This document shows positions 24,833 through 33,804 of a DNA stretch of 64,000 bases, piece after piece. Position 1 is the first letter of the stretch; each line of letters begins with the position of its first letter. The DNA comes from Lachnospiraceae bacterium (GTDB lineage: Bacteria; Bacillota; Clostridia; Lachnospirales; Lachnospiraceae). Made by a program: the position numbers and the translations under genes. Where the stretch lies: assembly GCA_022793375.1 (NCBI GenBank), contig JAAWCS010000021.1, positions 1 through 64,000 on the forward strand, written 5' to 3'. The notes beneath the pieces are model-generated. The model saw only the letters and a program-made list of their open reading frames with translations. It did no database searches and was not told the DNA's origin.

Positions 24833-26974
24833 TCATCCCTGTCCCTGCCGCACCCCGCCGCTTTCCATCCGCAGGCTGCCTACCGACTGAATCTGTACGT
24901 TGCTCGCAATCTCATTGAAGGAAAGCACCCGGATATTCGGATAAAACGGCTCTACCAGGCGGTAAAAATGTACCCGCATTACCTGGGATGTCAGTACCAC
25001 AGGATTTTGCGTAAACCCATTAAACTTGCGCAGCTGTTCCGCAATCTGGCGGATCAGGCTCTGTATCATGTCCGGGCTCAGGGCCATATAATAACCGCCC
25101 TCGCCCCGGGCAATGGAACCTGCCATGGTACGCTCCAGTTCCCCGTCCAGGGTAATGACCTTCATGCTGCCGTCCTCGCAGTACATACGTGTAATCGTGC
25201 GCTTCAAGGCCACGCGGATGCGCTCAATCAAACTGTCGATATCCTTGATCGGAAGTCCCGTCTCCTGCAGGGTATCAATCAGTGTCTCAATAATCGTCTC
25301 CATATCCTTAATCGGCACGCCCTCCTTCAAAAGGCTCGTAAGGATCCTCTGGAACAGACCGTAGGAAACCAGATTCGGGAATGCCTCCTCGATCAGCTCC
25401 GGCGCCGTTTTCTTTGTATTTTCTACCAGATGCACCACTTCCTGACGGGTCAGAAGTTCATAGGCATGCTGTCGTATAACCTCCGATAAATGCGTCACCA
25501 TAACCGAAAGCGGGTCAATTACCGTATATCCGTACAGCTCCGCCTTCTCCCGGTCCTCCGGCCGAATCCAGCGGCTGGGAATTCCGTAAGCCGGCTCCAC
25601 GGTCTCGATGCCGTCGATAATGCGTTCCGGATTCTCCGGGTCCAGAGCCAGGAAGTAATCGATCAAAATCTCGCCGCGGGCCACCTCCTCGCCCTTAATG
25701 CGGATGCAGTATTCATTGGTACTGAGAGCCGAACTGTCCCTCAGCTTGATCGAAGGAACCACCAGCCCCATATCCTGCGCATACTGCCGCCGGAAGATAA
25801 CAATCCGGCTGATCATCCGGCCGCCGACCGATTCGTCGGCCAGAGGGATCAGGCTGTAGCCAAACTCCATTTCGATCGGCTCCACGGTTAAGAGGTTGTA
25901 GACGTTATTGACATCCTTGTAATACTCTTCCTCCGATACGGGCTGCTGTGCCGGCGGCTCCTCCGCCATCTCCGGCATCGCGCCGCCCGGCGCACCCCCC
26001 ATCTGCAGTGCCATCGAAGCCGCCGCCGGCTCCTCCTGGATGCGGCGGGACAGATAATATCCGCCGGTCACCAGCACAATAGAGACAATCGCCATCTGAA
26101 AGACCGGCATCCCGGGGATAATCGCAATCACTGCCGTCGCAACGCCGGCAATCATAATCGCGTAAGGCTGATTCGTAAACTGTTTGGATACGTCCTCGTT
26201 TAAGCTGCCTTCCGCCACCGCGCGGGTCACGATCATGCCCGTGGCCGTTGAAATCAGCAAAGAAGGAATCTGGCCTACCAGGCCGTCGCCGACCGTGGCG
26301 ATCGAGTAGGTCGTAAAAACCGTCCCGATATCCTGTCCCGACTGCACCATACCGATAATCACGCCGCCGATTAAGTTGATTGCCGTCGTAATCAGAGACA
26401 TGACGGAATCTCCCTTTACAATCTTCGTGGCACCATCCATGGAACCGTAGAAATCCGCCTCGCGCTGGATCTTCTCGCGGCGTAACTTGGCCTGCTGTTC
26501 GTTAATCAGGCCCGAACTCAAATCCGCGTCAATGGCCATCTGTTTGCCGGGCATCGCATCGAGAGTGAAACGGGCCGCTACCTCGGCCACACGCTCGGCG
26601 CCCTTTGTGATAACCAAAAACTGCATCAATACGATAATCAAATATATGACCAGGCCGACAACAACGTTCCCCTGAAGGATAAAATCACCGAACGCCTGGA
26701 TCACCTGGCCCGAAGAACCGCCTTTCGTTAAGATATTTCTGGTCGTAGAGACATTGATACCCAGGCGGAACAGCGTCGTAATCAACAGAATAGACGGAAA
26801 TATGGAAAATTCAAGCGGTTCCCTGATCGTCATGGTCGTAACCAGGATCATCATGGACAGCGATATATTAAATATAATCACTACGTCAACAAGCGCTTCC
26901 GGAAGCGGTATGATGAGCAGCAGTACGATCACCAGTACAAACAGTACGATTGAATAATTAAACAGTTTCTTCAT
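24833..26974 (-). CDS. flhA: Flagellar export protein FlhA
   Basis: A 713-residue export-gate protein with about eight membrane segments (residues 5-310) and a large cytoplasmic domain (about 350-700). The FHIPEP-type region reads RVAEVAARFTLDAMPGKQMA and includes the acidic residues of the conserved loop. The linker (about 320-350) is Pro/Glu-rich. FlhA forms the nonameric ring that docks chaperone-substrate complexes. It follows flhB by 24 bases. Confidence 0.96.
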   Translation of the reverse strand: MKKLFNYSIVLFVLVIVLLLIIPLPEALVDVVIIFNISLSMMILVTTMTIREPLEFSIFPSILLITTLFRLGINVSTTRNILTKGGSSGQVIQAFGDFILQGNVVVGLVIYLIIVLMQFLVITKGAERVAEVAARFTLDAMPGKQMAIDADLSSGLINEQQAKLRREKIQREADFYGSMDGATKIVKGDSVMSLITTAINLIGGVIIGMVQSGQDIGTVFTTYSIATVGDGLVGQIPSLLISTATGMIVTRAVAEGSLNEDVSKQFTNQPYAIMIAGVATAVIAIIPGMPVFQMAIVSIVLVTGGYYLSRRIQEEPAAASMALQMGGAPGGAMPEMAEEPPAQQPVSEEEYYKDVNNVYNLLTVEPIEMEFGYSLIPLADESVGGRMISRIVIFRRQYAQDMGLVVPSIKLRDSSALSTNEYCIRIKGEEVARGEILIDYFLALDPENPERIIDGIETVEPAYGIPSRWIRPEDREKAELYGYTVIDPLSVMVTHLSEVIRQHAYELLTRQEVVHLVENTKKTAPELIEEAFPNLVSYGLFQRILTSLLKEGVPIKDMETIIETLIDTLQETGLPIKDIDSLIERIRVALKRTITRMYCEDGSMKVITLDGELERTMAGSIARGEGGYYMALSPDMIQSLIRQIAEQLRKFNGFTQNPVVLTSQVMRVHFYRLVEPFYPNIRVLSFNEIASNVQIQSVGSLRMESGGVRQGQG

Positions 26975-26998
26975 GCAAAAACTCCATCTAGTCGATAT

Positions 26999-28072
26999 TT
27001 ACCGCAGCATATCCTCACGGCCGGCGGCACGGTAGATATATACAAGCACCTCCGCTACCGCTCCGAAAAACTCCGCCGGTATCTCGCGATCCAATTCGCA
27101 GGACGCATACAGCGCACGAGCCAGCGGCCGGTTCTCTACGATAAATACGCCATGTTCCTCTCCTGTTCGAATAATACGCAAGGCCAGCTCATCCTGCCCC
27201 TTGGCCAGCACGACCGGCGCCGCATGTTTCTGCGGATCGTATTGAATCGCCACCGCGAAATGCGTCGGGTTACGGATAATGACGTCGGCTTCCGGAACCT
27301 GCTGGATCATCCGGCTCATCGCCATCTGGCGCTGAATCCGGCGAATCCGGCCCTTAATCTCCGGGTTTCCTTCGGTCTGCTTATATTCGTCCTTGACCTC
27401 CTGCTTGGTCATCTTCAAGTCTTTCTCATACTGCCAACGCTGATACAGAAAGTCAAAAAAAGCAATCACCGTAAACGCAAGGCAGACACGCAAGACCAAG
27501 TCGAAAATCATCGACAGCATGTATGTCGCGGAATTCATCACGCCCATATCGGTCATTTTTGCCATGCCGACCATATCTGCTATTAAGATATTATAAAGCA
27601 AAATGAACAGCAATGCAATCTTTATGAGGCTTTTTAGCACTTCCACAACATTTTTTATCGAAAAAAATTTCTTCATCCCTTTAATCGGGTTCAATTTGCT
27701 GAATTTCGGCTTCAAAGCCTTAAACGCCACGTTAAAACGGGTCTGCGCGCCATGGGACAGGATCCCCAAAAGTACCGCCACCAGCAAAAGCGGCAGCGCG
27801 CATTTAAAAAATGTAAGTGCCGTCACCATCACAAGCTGGCGATTCAGCATCTCCTCCGGCGCTCTTCCCATACCGTCATACACCCAGTACAGATACTGCC
27901 GGATTTCTCTATATATAGAGGGAAGCATGAGCCGAATCACCCAAAAAACGCCGACCAGAATCACTACCGTGCAGATTTCTTTGCTTTGAAAAACATTGCC
28001 GTCCTTGCGGGCATCGTTTCGCCGTTTAGAAGTCGGTTGTTCGGTTTTTTCCTGGCCGTTCTGCTCCGCCAA
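26999..28072 (-). CDS. flhB: Flagellar export switch protein FlhB
   Basis: A 357-residue export protein with an N-terminal EKTEQPTSKRRNDARKDGNV, four membrane segments (about 30-215) and the self-cleavage motif NPTH at 268-271 in a typical cytoplasmic domain. Cleavage at Asn-Pro switches export from hook to filament substrates. The start is a TTG at 28072, reached from AAGGAAGGG. A copy of the intergenic hairpin repeat lies just upstream. Confidence 0.95.
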   Translation of the reverse strand: MAEQNGQEKTEQPTSKRRNDARKDGNVFQSKEICTVVILVGVFWVIRLMLPSIYREIRQYLYWVYDGMGRAPEEMLNRQLVMVTALTFFKCALPLLLVAVLLGILSHGAQTRFNVAFKALKPKFSKLNPIKGMKKFFSIKNVVEVLKSLIKIALLFILLYNILIADMVGMAKMTDMGVMNSATYMLSMIFDLVLRVCLAFTVIAFFDFLYQRWQYEKDLKMTKQEVKDEYKQTEGNPEIKGRIRRIQRQMAMSRMIQQVPEADVIIRNPTHFAVAIQYDPQKHAAPVVLAKGQDELALRIIRTGEEHGVFIVENRPLARALYASCELDREIPAEFFGAVAEVLVYIYRAAGREDMLR

Positions 28073-28091
28073 CGCTCATCCCTTCCTTTCC

Positions 28092-28140
28092 CTGCCCGCC
28101 TGTCTTTTCAGGGTATCAGGGATACCCTTGTGGTATTTCA
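28092..28140 (-). repeat. Intergenic hairpin repeat, copy D (fliR-flhB)
   Basis: About 49 bases, starting at the fliR stop codon and ending ahead of the flhB ribosome site. It shares GAAATACC-x-CA-x-GGGTATCCC and the CCCTGAAAA-type hairpin with copies at 33751, 39401 and 57278. CCTG/CAGG can pair. Confidence 0.6.
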
Positions 28141-28890
28141 GTGCATCAGCGCAATCAAATGGTTTAAATTTGCAAACATTTCTTCAATCACTGCGCTGAT
28201 CTTGGCGGATAAAGGGCTGAACAGAAACAGCAGCATCAGCATTCCCACCATAATTTTAATCTGGAAATTGACCGAAAATACATTGATCTGCGGAATCATG
28301 CGCATCATAATCCCTACCGCCGCTTCCGTAACCAGCTCCATGGCAACAATCGGCAGCGCCATCTGAAATCCCATCAGCACGGCCTCACAAAATATATCCA
28401 CCACCGCCATATAAACGGCCGGCCCAAAGGACACCTCGCCAAAGGGCACTACTGCCGCCGAGCCAAAGAAAATCGATACCAGCCGCAAATGGCCGTCGAT
28501 CGCTAAAAACAAGAGCATAAAAAACGCATACTGCAATCCGGAGGTGACCGTCACCTGCCCCCGGCTCTCCGGGTCGTAGACCTGGGCCATATTAAAACCC
28601 ATCGTAAAGTCCATCACCGCCGCCGCAAAACGGACGGTAAAGACGGCAAGTTCCATGGCAAATCCCAGGACGGCCCCCATTGCCAGCTCCGAAAGGAGCA
28701 TCACGCCATATTCCAGAAGCGTCCCCGGCTCATGCGAAAGCTCGCCCCCGCTCCATATATAGAGCATCACCGAAAAGGCCATCACAAGCTGCGCCTTCAC
28801 CCGGGACGGTATATTGCTGCCGCCAAAAACCGGATTTAACAGGAACATACCGCTCATGCGCATGACAATCATTGAAAACAAAATCAACAT
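28138..28890 (-). CDS. fliR: Flagellar export protein FliR
   Basis: A 250-residue membrane protein with about six hydrophobic segments. The motif RMSGMFLLNPVFGG at the start and the segment FSPLSAKISAVIEEMF at the end are FliR-like. With FliP and FliQ it forms the helical core of the export gate. It follows fliQ by 6 bases. Confidence 0.95.
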   Translation of the reverse strand: MLILFSMIVMRMSGMFLLNPVFGGSNIPSRVKAQLVMAFSVMLYIWSGGELSHEPGTLLEYGVMLLSELAMGAVLGFAMELAVFTVRFAAAVMDFTMGFNMAQVYDPESRGQVTVTSGLQYAFFMLLFLAIDGHLRLVSIFFGSAAVVPFGEVSFGPAVYMAVVDIFCEAVLMGFQMALPIVAMELVTEAAVGIMMRMIPQINVFSVNFQIKIMVGMLMLLFLFSPLSAKISAVIEEMFANLNHLIALMH

Positions 28891-28896
28891 AGCCGA

Positions 28897-29160
28897 TTAT
28901 CCCCCGGCGATGATGCCCAATATCTTAATCAGAAAATCCTGCAAAAGCTTGAGCATACTGCTTCCTAAGAATCCCAGTATTGCTACAATCGCCAGAAATT
29001 TCGGAACAAAAGTCATTGTCTGTTCATTGATCTGCGTCGCTGCCTGAAAAATCGCAATCACGACTCCGACCACCATACTCACTAACAACAGCGGAAGCGC
29101 CAGCCTGAGCGCCAGTTGGAAGGTCTGATAGATAAAATCAAGCACCTCTGTTTCTGTCAT
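28897..29160 (-). CDS. fliQ: Flagellar export protein FliQ
   Basis: An 87-residue protein with two membrane segments (about 15-40 and 52-78) joined by the conserved ATQINEQTMTFVPKFLAI loop. The size and motif are typical of FliQ. It lies between fliP and fliR. Confidence 0.95.
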   Translation of the reverse strand: MTETEVLDFIYQTFQLALRLALPLLLVSMVVGVVIAIFQAATQINEQTMTFVPKFLAIVAILGFLGSSMLKLLQDFLIKILGIIAGG

Positions 29161-29195
29161 GGCCCGCCTCCTCTCTTTTTCATCTTGTGCGGCCG

Positions 29196-29864
29196 CTATC
29201 CGGGCACACGGTTAAAGCTGTTGACAATATTAGCAAACAAAAGCTGCCAGCCATCCACCGATATAAACAGCAAAAGCTTAAAAGGCAGCGATATCATCGT
29301 CGGCGGAAGCATCATCATACCCATGGACATCAGGGTTGTCGCTACCACCAGATCAATCAGAAGAAACGGAAGGTATATCAAAAATCCTGCCGTAAACCCG
29401 CGCTTTAATTCACTGGTCATAAAAGAGGGGATTACGATCGTCAAAGGATAATCCATCAGATCTTCCTCCACCTCATGGCCGGACAGTTCCACAAACAAAT
29501 CCAGCGTATCCGAATAGGTATTATACAGCATGAACTCCTTAATCGGCGGCTCTGCCCGCTCCAGTACTTCCTGCTGCGAAATTTCCCCGTTTACATATGG
29601 CTGATACGCTTCCTCATTGATCCGGTCCAGTACCGGACTCATAATAAAAAGCGTCAGAAAAAGGGAAATGCCTACCAACACCATGGTCGGCGGGCTCTGC
29701 TGCACTCCCATTGCATTTTTAGTAAAAGAGATAATGATAATCGTCCTTGTAAAGGAGGTCATCATAATGACAAGGGAAGGCAGGAGCGCAACTAAAGTAA
29801 GCAGAAGGATTAGATCCAGCGTAGGCACATTTCCGCCGTTTAAGCCGTTTAAAAGCTCACCCAT
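29196..29864 (-). CDS. fliP: Flagellar export protein FliP
   Basis: A 222-residue protein with the FliP signatures ALLPSLVIMMTSFTRTIIII, PPTMVLVGISLFLTLF, and the C-terminal MMMLPPTMISLPFKLLLFIS. About four membrane segments are seen. The start is ATG 29864 behind AAGGAGAAAACG; it overlaps fliO by 8 bases. FliP starts the assembly of the export gate. Confidence 0.95.
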   Translation of the reverse strand: MGELLNGLNGGNVPTLDLILLLTLVALLPSLVIMMTSFTRTIIIISFTKNAMGVQQSPPTMVLVGISLFLTLFIMSPVLDRINEEAYQPYVNGEISQQEVLERAEPPIKEFMLYNTYSDTLDLFVELSGHEVEEDLMDYPLTIVIPSFMTSELKRGFTAGFLIYLPFLLIDLVVATTLMSMGMMMLPPTMISLPFKLLLFISVDGWQLLFANIVNSFNRVPG

Positions 29865-30291
29865 CTGTCGTTTTCTCCTTATCTTTTTCCCGCGAAACCG
29901 CATACTTTTTCAAAACCTCCGAAAAAGCCGACGGCATGTTCATCTTCCCCGCAGGAGACGGGAACGCTTCTTCAAACTCCCCTTCCAACCGGGTCAAAAG
30001 CTGCACGCCTGACTGGCTGACGCCAATCAGATATGTCTCTTCCCCAATCTTGACTAAAAGCAGCTGTCCGTTCGTTCCACGGCCCATTCCGTTCATTCCC
30101 AGATTCAGCTGCTCGATTACCTTCATATTGTGGCCGGAGACGCTGCCTGCCATCCTCGTTCCTAAAAATTTGCTGAACCAATAAGCCAGGCCCAGCACGC
30201 AGCAAAACACGATGGCAGCTCCGGCTAACGACCACATACCGCCCCCGCCGGACTGTGTATCCGCCGCGAACAGAAGTATTGCATTCTCCAT
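29857..30291 (-). CDS. fliO: Flagellar biosynthesis protein FliO
   Basis: A 144-residue protein with one membrane segment (about 18-42) followed by a cytoplasmic FliO-like beta domain (VIEQLNLGMNGMGRGTNGQL). FliO helps FliP assemble. Its start overlaps the fliY stop in TAATG, and its end overlaps fliP, so the three are translationally coupled. The identification combines position, topology and the typical small size. Confidence 0.85.
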   Translation of the reverse strand: MENAILLFAADTQSGGGGMWSLAGAAIVFCCVLGLAYWFSKFLGTRMAGSVSGHNMKVIEQLNLGMNGMGRGTNGQLLLVKIGEETYLIGVSQSGVQLLTRLEGEFEEAFPSPAGKMNMPSAFSEVLKKYAVSREKDKEKTTDG

Positions 30292-31691
30292 TATAAGCTC
30301 TCCGGATTCAGATTCCGGCTGACAATCTCCGTAATACGGATGCCGAAATTATCCTCCACTACTACTATGTCCCCGCGGGCAATACACTCGCCGTTGACGT
30401 AGACGTCCGCCCGTTCGCCGGCCATTTTGTCAAGAACCACCAGCGAACCCTGCGTGAATTCCAAAATATCCTTAACCAGCTTTTTGGTGCGGCCGATTTC
30501 AACCGATATCTCCAGCGGAACCTTCATCAGAAGTTCCTGATTTGCCTGCTCCTCAATGCCGACTCCGTGGTCCTCAGCAAACTTGGGCGAGTTGACCGGA
30601 TGAATGACCATATTCGGCCGTGCGGCTTCCGCCTGCCCGGCGCCTGCAGTCCGCTCCTGCTTCATCTGGTTCATCATTTCCATCATCTGCATCTGGGACT
30701 GCTGCATCTGGCTCATCAGCTGCATCATCATCGGATCCATTGCCGGCTGCTGATACACAGGCGTCTGGTAGATCGGCTGTACCGGAGCCGCTGCCGGCTG
30801 AGGCGCCGGCTGCGCTGCCGCCCCGCTCTGCCCGGCGGACATCATGGCCTGAATCTCCTCCTGACTCATCACCGCATTCTCGGCAGGGGCCGGAGCCGGC
30901 GCACTGTTCTGTCCGGCCAGCATCGCCTGGATCTCCTCCTGGCTCATCATCGCATCCCCGCCGGAGGCCGCCGGCGCTTCCGGTCCGGCGGACATCATGG
31001 CCTGAATCTCCTCCTGGCTCATGGCTCCATCGGTAGAAATCAGCGAATCCTCCGGCTCTACTACCGGCGCCGGAGCCGCATCTGCCTCGTCAATGCCCAG
31101 CGAATCCGCAAACGGAGCCAGCAGACGCTTGATCAGGTCGATCGTCATTATATTCATAAATTCGCTCTTCAGCGAATCGCCGATCTCCAGGTTAAAGCGA
31201 ACCAGCACCTGCTCGGTGCCCGAAGGGAAATATCTCTCCTTGAAGGATAAGTCATCCGTAATCTCAAATGATTTGGGCGTGGAAATATCTACCGGATAAC
31301 CAAGGAATTCCGAGAGCGCCGTGGCCGAGGAACCCATCATCTGGTTCATCACCTCGCAGACCGCGCTGATGTTCAGCTCATCCAGCTCAAATTCCTCTTC
31401 CGAAATTTCCATCCCCATCATAATGCCGACAATCACACGCACGTCATTGCGGCGGAAAATCATCACATTACTGCCCGACAGCCCCTTGACATAGGCAATA
31501 TCCACACCGACGGCCGGTTCCATGCGCTTGAAGGAAAATTCATCGCTGGAGAGAACCTGCGCCACCGGTGTCGTGATATTCACCTTTGTGCCCAACAGGG
31601 TAGAAATCGCCGTGGCGGAAGCGCCAAGGCTGATATTCATAATCTCGCCTATAGCGTCCAATTCCATTGCGTTAAAGCTGCTTGCACCCAT
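30291..31691 (-). CDS. fliY: Flagellar motor switch phosphatase FliY (CheC-FliN) with three CheY-docking motifs
   Basis: A 466-residue switch protein. The CheC-like domain (about 5-195) has two complete phosphatase motifs: Glu16-x2-Asn19 with Pro42, and Glu113-x2-Asn116 with Pro139. The FliN domain (about 385-460) includes VPLEISVEIGRTKKLVKDIL. The linker carries three copies of MSQEEIQAM (224-233, 249-257, 275-284), close to the FliM N-terminal CheY-binding peptide LSQDEIDALL. B. subtilis FliY has one such motif at its N-terminus; here the N-terminus lacks it. The linker after 320 is Met/Gln-rich. FliY is part of the C-ring and dephosphorylates CheY. Confidence 0.95.
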   Translation of the reverse strand: MGASSFNAMELDAIGEIMNISLGASATAISTLLGTKVNITTPVAQVLSSDEFSFKRMEPAVGVDIAYVKGLSGSNVMIFRRNDVRVIVGIMMGMEISEEEFELDELNISAVCEVMNQMMGSSATALSEFLGYPVDISTPKSFEITDDLSFKERYFPSGTEQVLVRFNLEIGDSLKSEFMNIMTIDLIKRLLAPFADSLGIDEADAAPAPVVEPEDSLISTDGAMSQEEIQAMMSAGPEAPAASGGDAMMSQEEIQAMLAGQNSAPAPAPAENAVMSQEEIQAMMSAGQSGAAAQPAPQPAAAPVQPIYQTPVYQQPAMDPMMMQLMSQMQQSQMQMMEMMNQMKQERTAGAGQAEAARPNMVIHPVNSPKFAEDHGVGIEEQANQELLMKVPLEISVEIGRTKKLVKDILEFTQGSLVVLDKMAGERADVYVNGECIARGDIVVVEDNFGIRITEIVSRNLNPESL

Positions 31692-31725
31692 TGTCTAATC
31701 TCCTTTGTTTCTCAGATTCTTACAT

Positions 31726-32175
31726 CTACTTTCCAATTTCCAAGGCTTTCTGTGCCATCAGCTTTACCGCATTTAATGCCGTCACATTTGCCTCATAGGA
31801 ACGAGTCGCAGACATACTGTCAACCGTTTCCTTGAGCACATCCACGTTCGGCATACTTACATATCCTTCTTCATCCGCGTCGGGATGCTCCGGATTATAC
31901 ACCTTTTTAAATTCTCTGTCATCTTCAATAATCTGTGCCACCCGTACACCGGCCGTACCGCTTGAATAACCCAGTCCTCTGGAGGCGCTTCTAAGCGCGT
32001 CCTGGAAGGTGCCGCCGCCATAGCTTTCCAGCACCACATCCTTCCTGCGGTAGGTGCCGCCGGCTTCGGTGCGGGTCGAAGTCATATTTGCCACATTTTC
32101 TGCCGCGATATCCATACGCAGCCGCTGCGCGCTCATACCGGAGGCACAGATATCAAATGCACTTAAAAAACCCAT
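31726..32175 (-). CDS. flgC: Flagellar basal-body rod protein FlgC
   Basis: A 149-residue proximal rod protein. The N-terminus FLSAFDICASGMSAQRLRMD and AENVANMTSTRT, and the C-terminus GYVSMPNVDVLKETVDSMSA plus TRSYEANVTALNAVK, are diagnostic for FlgC. It is not between flgB and fliE, its usual place, but between cheY and fliY, about 13 kb downstream in the same operon. This is the only flgC in the window. Confidence 0.93.
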   Translation of the reverse strand: MGFLSAFDICASGMSAQRLRMDIAAENVANMTSTRTEAGGTYRRKDVVLESYGGGTFQDALRSASRGLGYSSGTAGVRVAQIIEDDREFKKVYNPEHPDADEEGYVSMPNVDVLKETVDSMSATRSYEANVTALNAVKLMAQKALEIGK

Positions 32176-32218
32176 GCGAATCCCTCCTGTCTTTTCTTCC
32201 CAGCCCGAAACTGGTTTT

Positions 32219-32578
32219 TTAGCCTAAAATCGAATTCACCGCTTCCACAATTCGGTCTGCGTTGAAGGGCTTAACGATGAAGTCCTTGGCGCCATACTTG
32301 ATCGCTTCCACAACCATGCTCTGCTGTCCCATAGCCGTGCACATTACGATCCGCGCGTCCGCATGCCCTTCTTTGATCTTCTTCAAGGCCTGCAGTCCGT
32401 CCATATTCGGCATGGTGATATCCATAAACACCATATCCGGCTTCTCTTCGTCAAACTTTGCCACCGCTTCAGCGCCGTCCTGGGCCTCAACAATGTCGGT
32501 GTAGCCGTTCTTTGTCAAGGTGTTTTTAATCATCATCCGCATAAAGGCTGCATCATCCACTACCATAATCTTTGCCAT
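32219..32578 (-). CDS. cheY: Chemotaxis response regulator CheY
   Basis: A 119-residue single receiver domain. Asp8-Asp9, phospho-acceptor Asp53 (FMDITMPNMDG), Thr81 and Lys103 are all present. Phospho-CheY binds FliM and FliY to change motor bias. It lies between fliM and flgC; in B. subtilis cheY lies just after fliY. Confidence 0.95.
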   Translation of the reverse strand: MAKIMVVDDAAFMRMMIKNTLTKNGYTDIVEAQDGAEAVAKFDEEKPDMVFMDITMPNMDGLQALKKIKEGHADARIVMCTAMGQQSMVVEAIKYGAKDFIVKPFNADRIVEAVNSILG

Positions 32579-32637
32579 ATCTGTCTCCTCACTTTTTCTT
32601 CTTTGTTATTTTAAAAGGATTTCTATCCATACCTTTT

Positions 32638-33726
32638 TTATCCGACTGGCGCCCGGACCCGTTCCTCTTCCTCTTCTTCCTCGGCCGGCTGTCCTACCAG
32701 GCCCTCGATCTGCACCGCCAGATTCTTTTTGGATACTCCCATTCGTCCTGTAAACCAGGGCTGCCTTCCTACATACAGATTGACACTGCTGTTTTCCAGC
32801 TTGTTCAAGTCGATGATGTCTCCTACCTGCAAATGGTATATATCGCTCAAATTCAGCTGCACCTTGGCCAGCTGGGCCGTGATCGGCAGCTGTGAATAAC
32901 GGATATTGTCCAGAATAATATCCTGATTGTCCTGATAAGAAAAACCTTTTGCCAGGTGCTTGCGGGTATCGATCATCGCAAAAATGAATTCCAGCAAAGT
33001 GCCCGGGATACAAATGCGGATCTTCTCTACCGCCATACCTGCCACGTCTACATTCAAGTGGATAATCGCCACGGCCTCGTCAAGACCTACCTCCTGCAGC
33101 ATGCTGGGGTTTTCTTCCACGCGGTCCAGCTGGAAATCCAGATTGATGTAATTTGAAAAACCATCATGCAGCGCCTGGATAAAATGTTTCACAACCCGGC
33201 GGTACAGCGCCCGCTCCACATCCGAATACCGGTAATCGCTGTTTTCACGAACCACCGTATCGCCGCCGCCTAACATATGGCTGATCAATGTCAGAATCAG
33301 ACCCGGCGTCACGTACATCAGCATGGAGATGTTATTCTTCACCCCATCCTGTCCATATACGTCAATCAGGGATACGTCATCGTTTTCATGGAGTCCGTTT
33401 ACGTATTCATAATACCGCTTTTCCTGCACTTCCAACACGGTGATGTCCGTCATGGCCCGGAAAATACCGTTTACCTGAGAAGTCAAGATCCGTGCGTAAT
33501 TCTCGAAGGAATTCGTCAGCATCTTCATCCGTTCCTTGGTAAACTTCCGCGGACTGTAGAAATCGTATTTATTGTACTTCTTCTCCTCTGCCGGCTTTGC
33601 TTTCGGCGCTGCCTTGACCTCAACCTTTTCTTCCGTTTTCGTCTCGGCCGGCGGCTCCGCAGCGCCGCCGCCCTGCATGGACTTTAGGAGCGCGTCAATC
33701 TGATCTTGCGATAATACGTCTGCCAT
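32638..33726 (-). CDS. fliM: Flagellar motor switch protein FliM
   Basis: A 362-residue C-ring protein. The N-terminal peptide VLSQDQIDALLKSM is the phospho-CheY docking site. After an Ala/Lys/Glu linker come the middle CheC-like domain (about 60-245) and the C-terminal SPOA/FliN-like domain (about 265-340). It follows motB after a 78-base gap holding copy A of the hairpin repeat; fliL, often found here, is missing. Confidence 0.95.
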   Translation of the reverse strand: MADVLSQDQIDALLKSMQGGGAAEPPAETKTEEKVEVKAAPKAKPAEEKKYNKYDFYSPRKFTKERMKMLTNSFENYARILTSQVNGIFRAMTDITVLEVQEKRYYEYVNGLHENDDVSLIDVYGQDGVKNNISMLMYVTPGLILTLISHMLGGGDTVVRENSDYRYSDVERALYRRVVKHFIQALHDGFSNYINLDFQLDRVEENPSMLQEVGLDEAVAIIHLNVDVAGMAVEKIRICIPGTLLEFIFAMIDTRKHLAKGFSYQDNQDIILDNIRYSQLPITAQLAKVQLNLSDIYHLQVGDIIDLNKLENSSVNLYVGRQPWFTGRMGVSKKNLAVQIEGLVGQPAEEEEEEERVRAPVG

Positions 33727-33750
33727 TCTTTCGCCACCTTTTCCTTATTA

Positions 33751-33797
33751 TTGCCCGTGTTTCCAGGGCATAATGGGATACCCCTGCGGTATTTCCT
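33751..33797 (-). repeat. Intergenic hairpin repeat, copy A (motB-fliM)
   Basis: A 46-47-base element between the motB stop and the fliM ribosome site. It has two stems on the minus strand: TACC/GGTA and GCCC/GGGC around TGGAAACAC. It is about 76 percent identical, without gaps, to copy B at 39401. Confidence 0.7.
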
Positions 33798-33804
33798 TCC
33801 ATTC

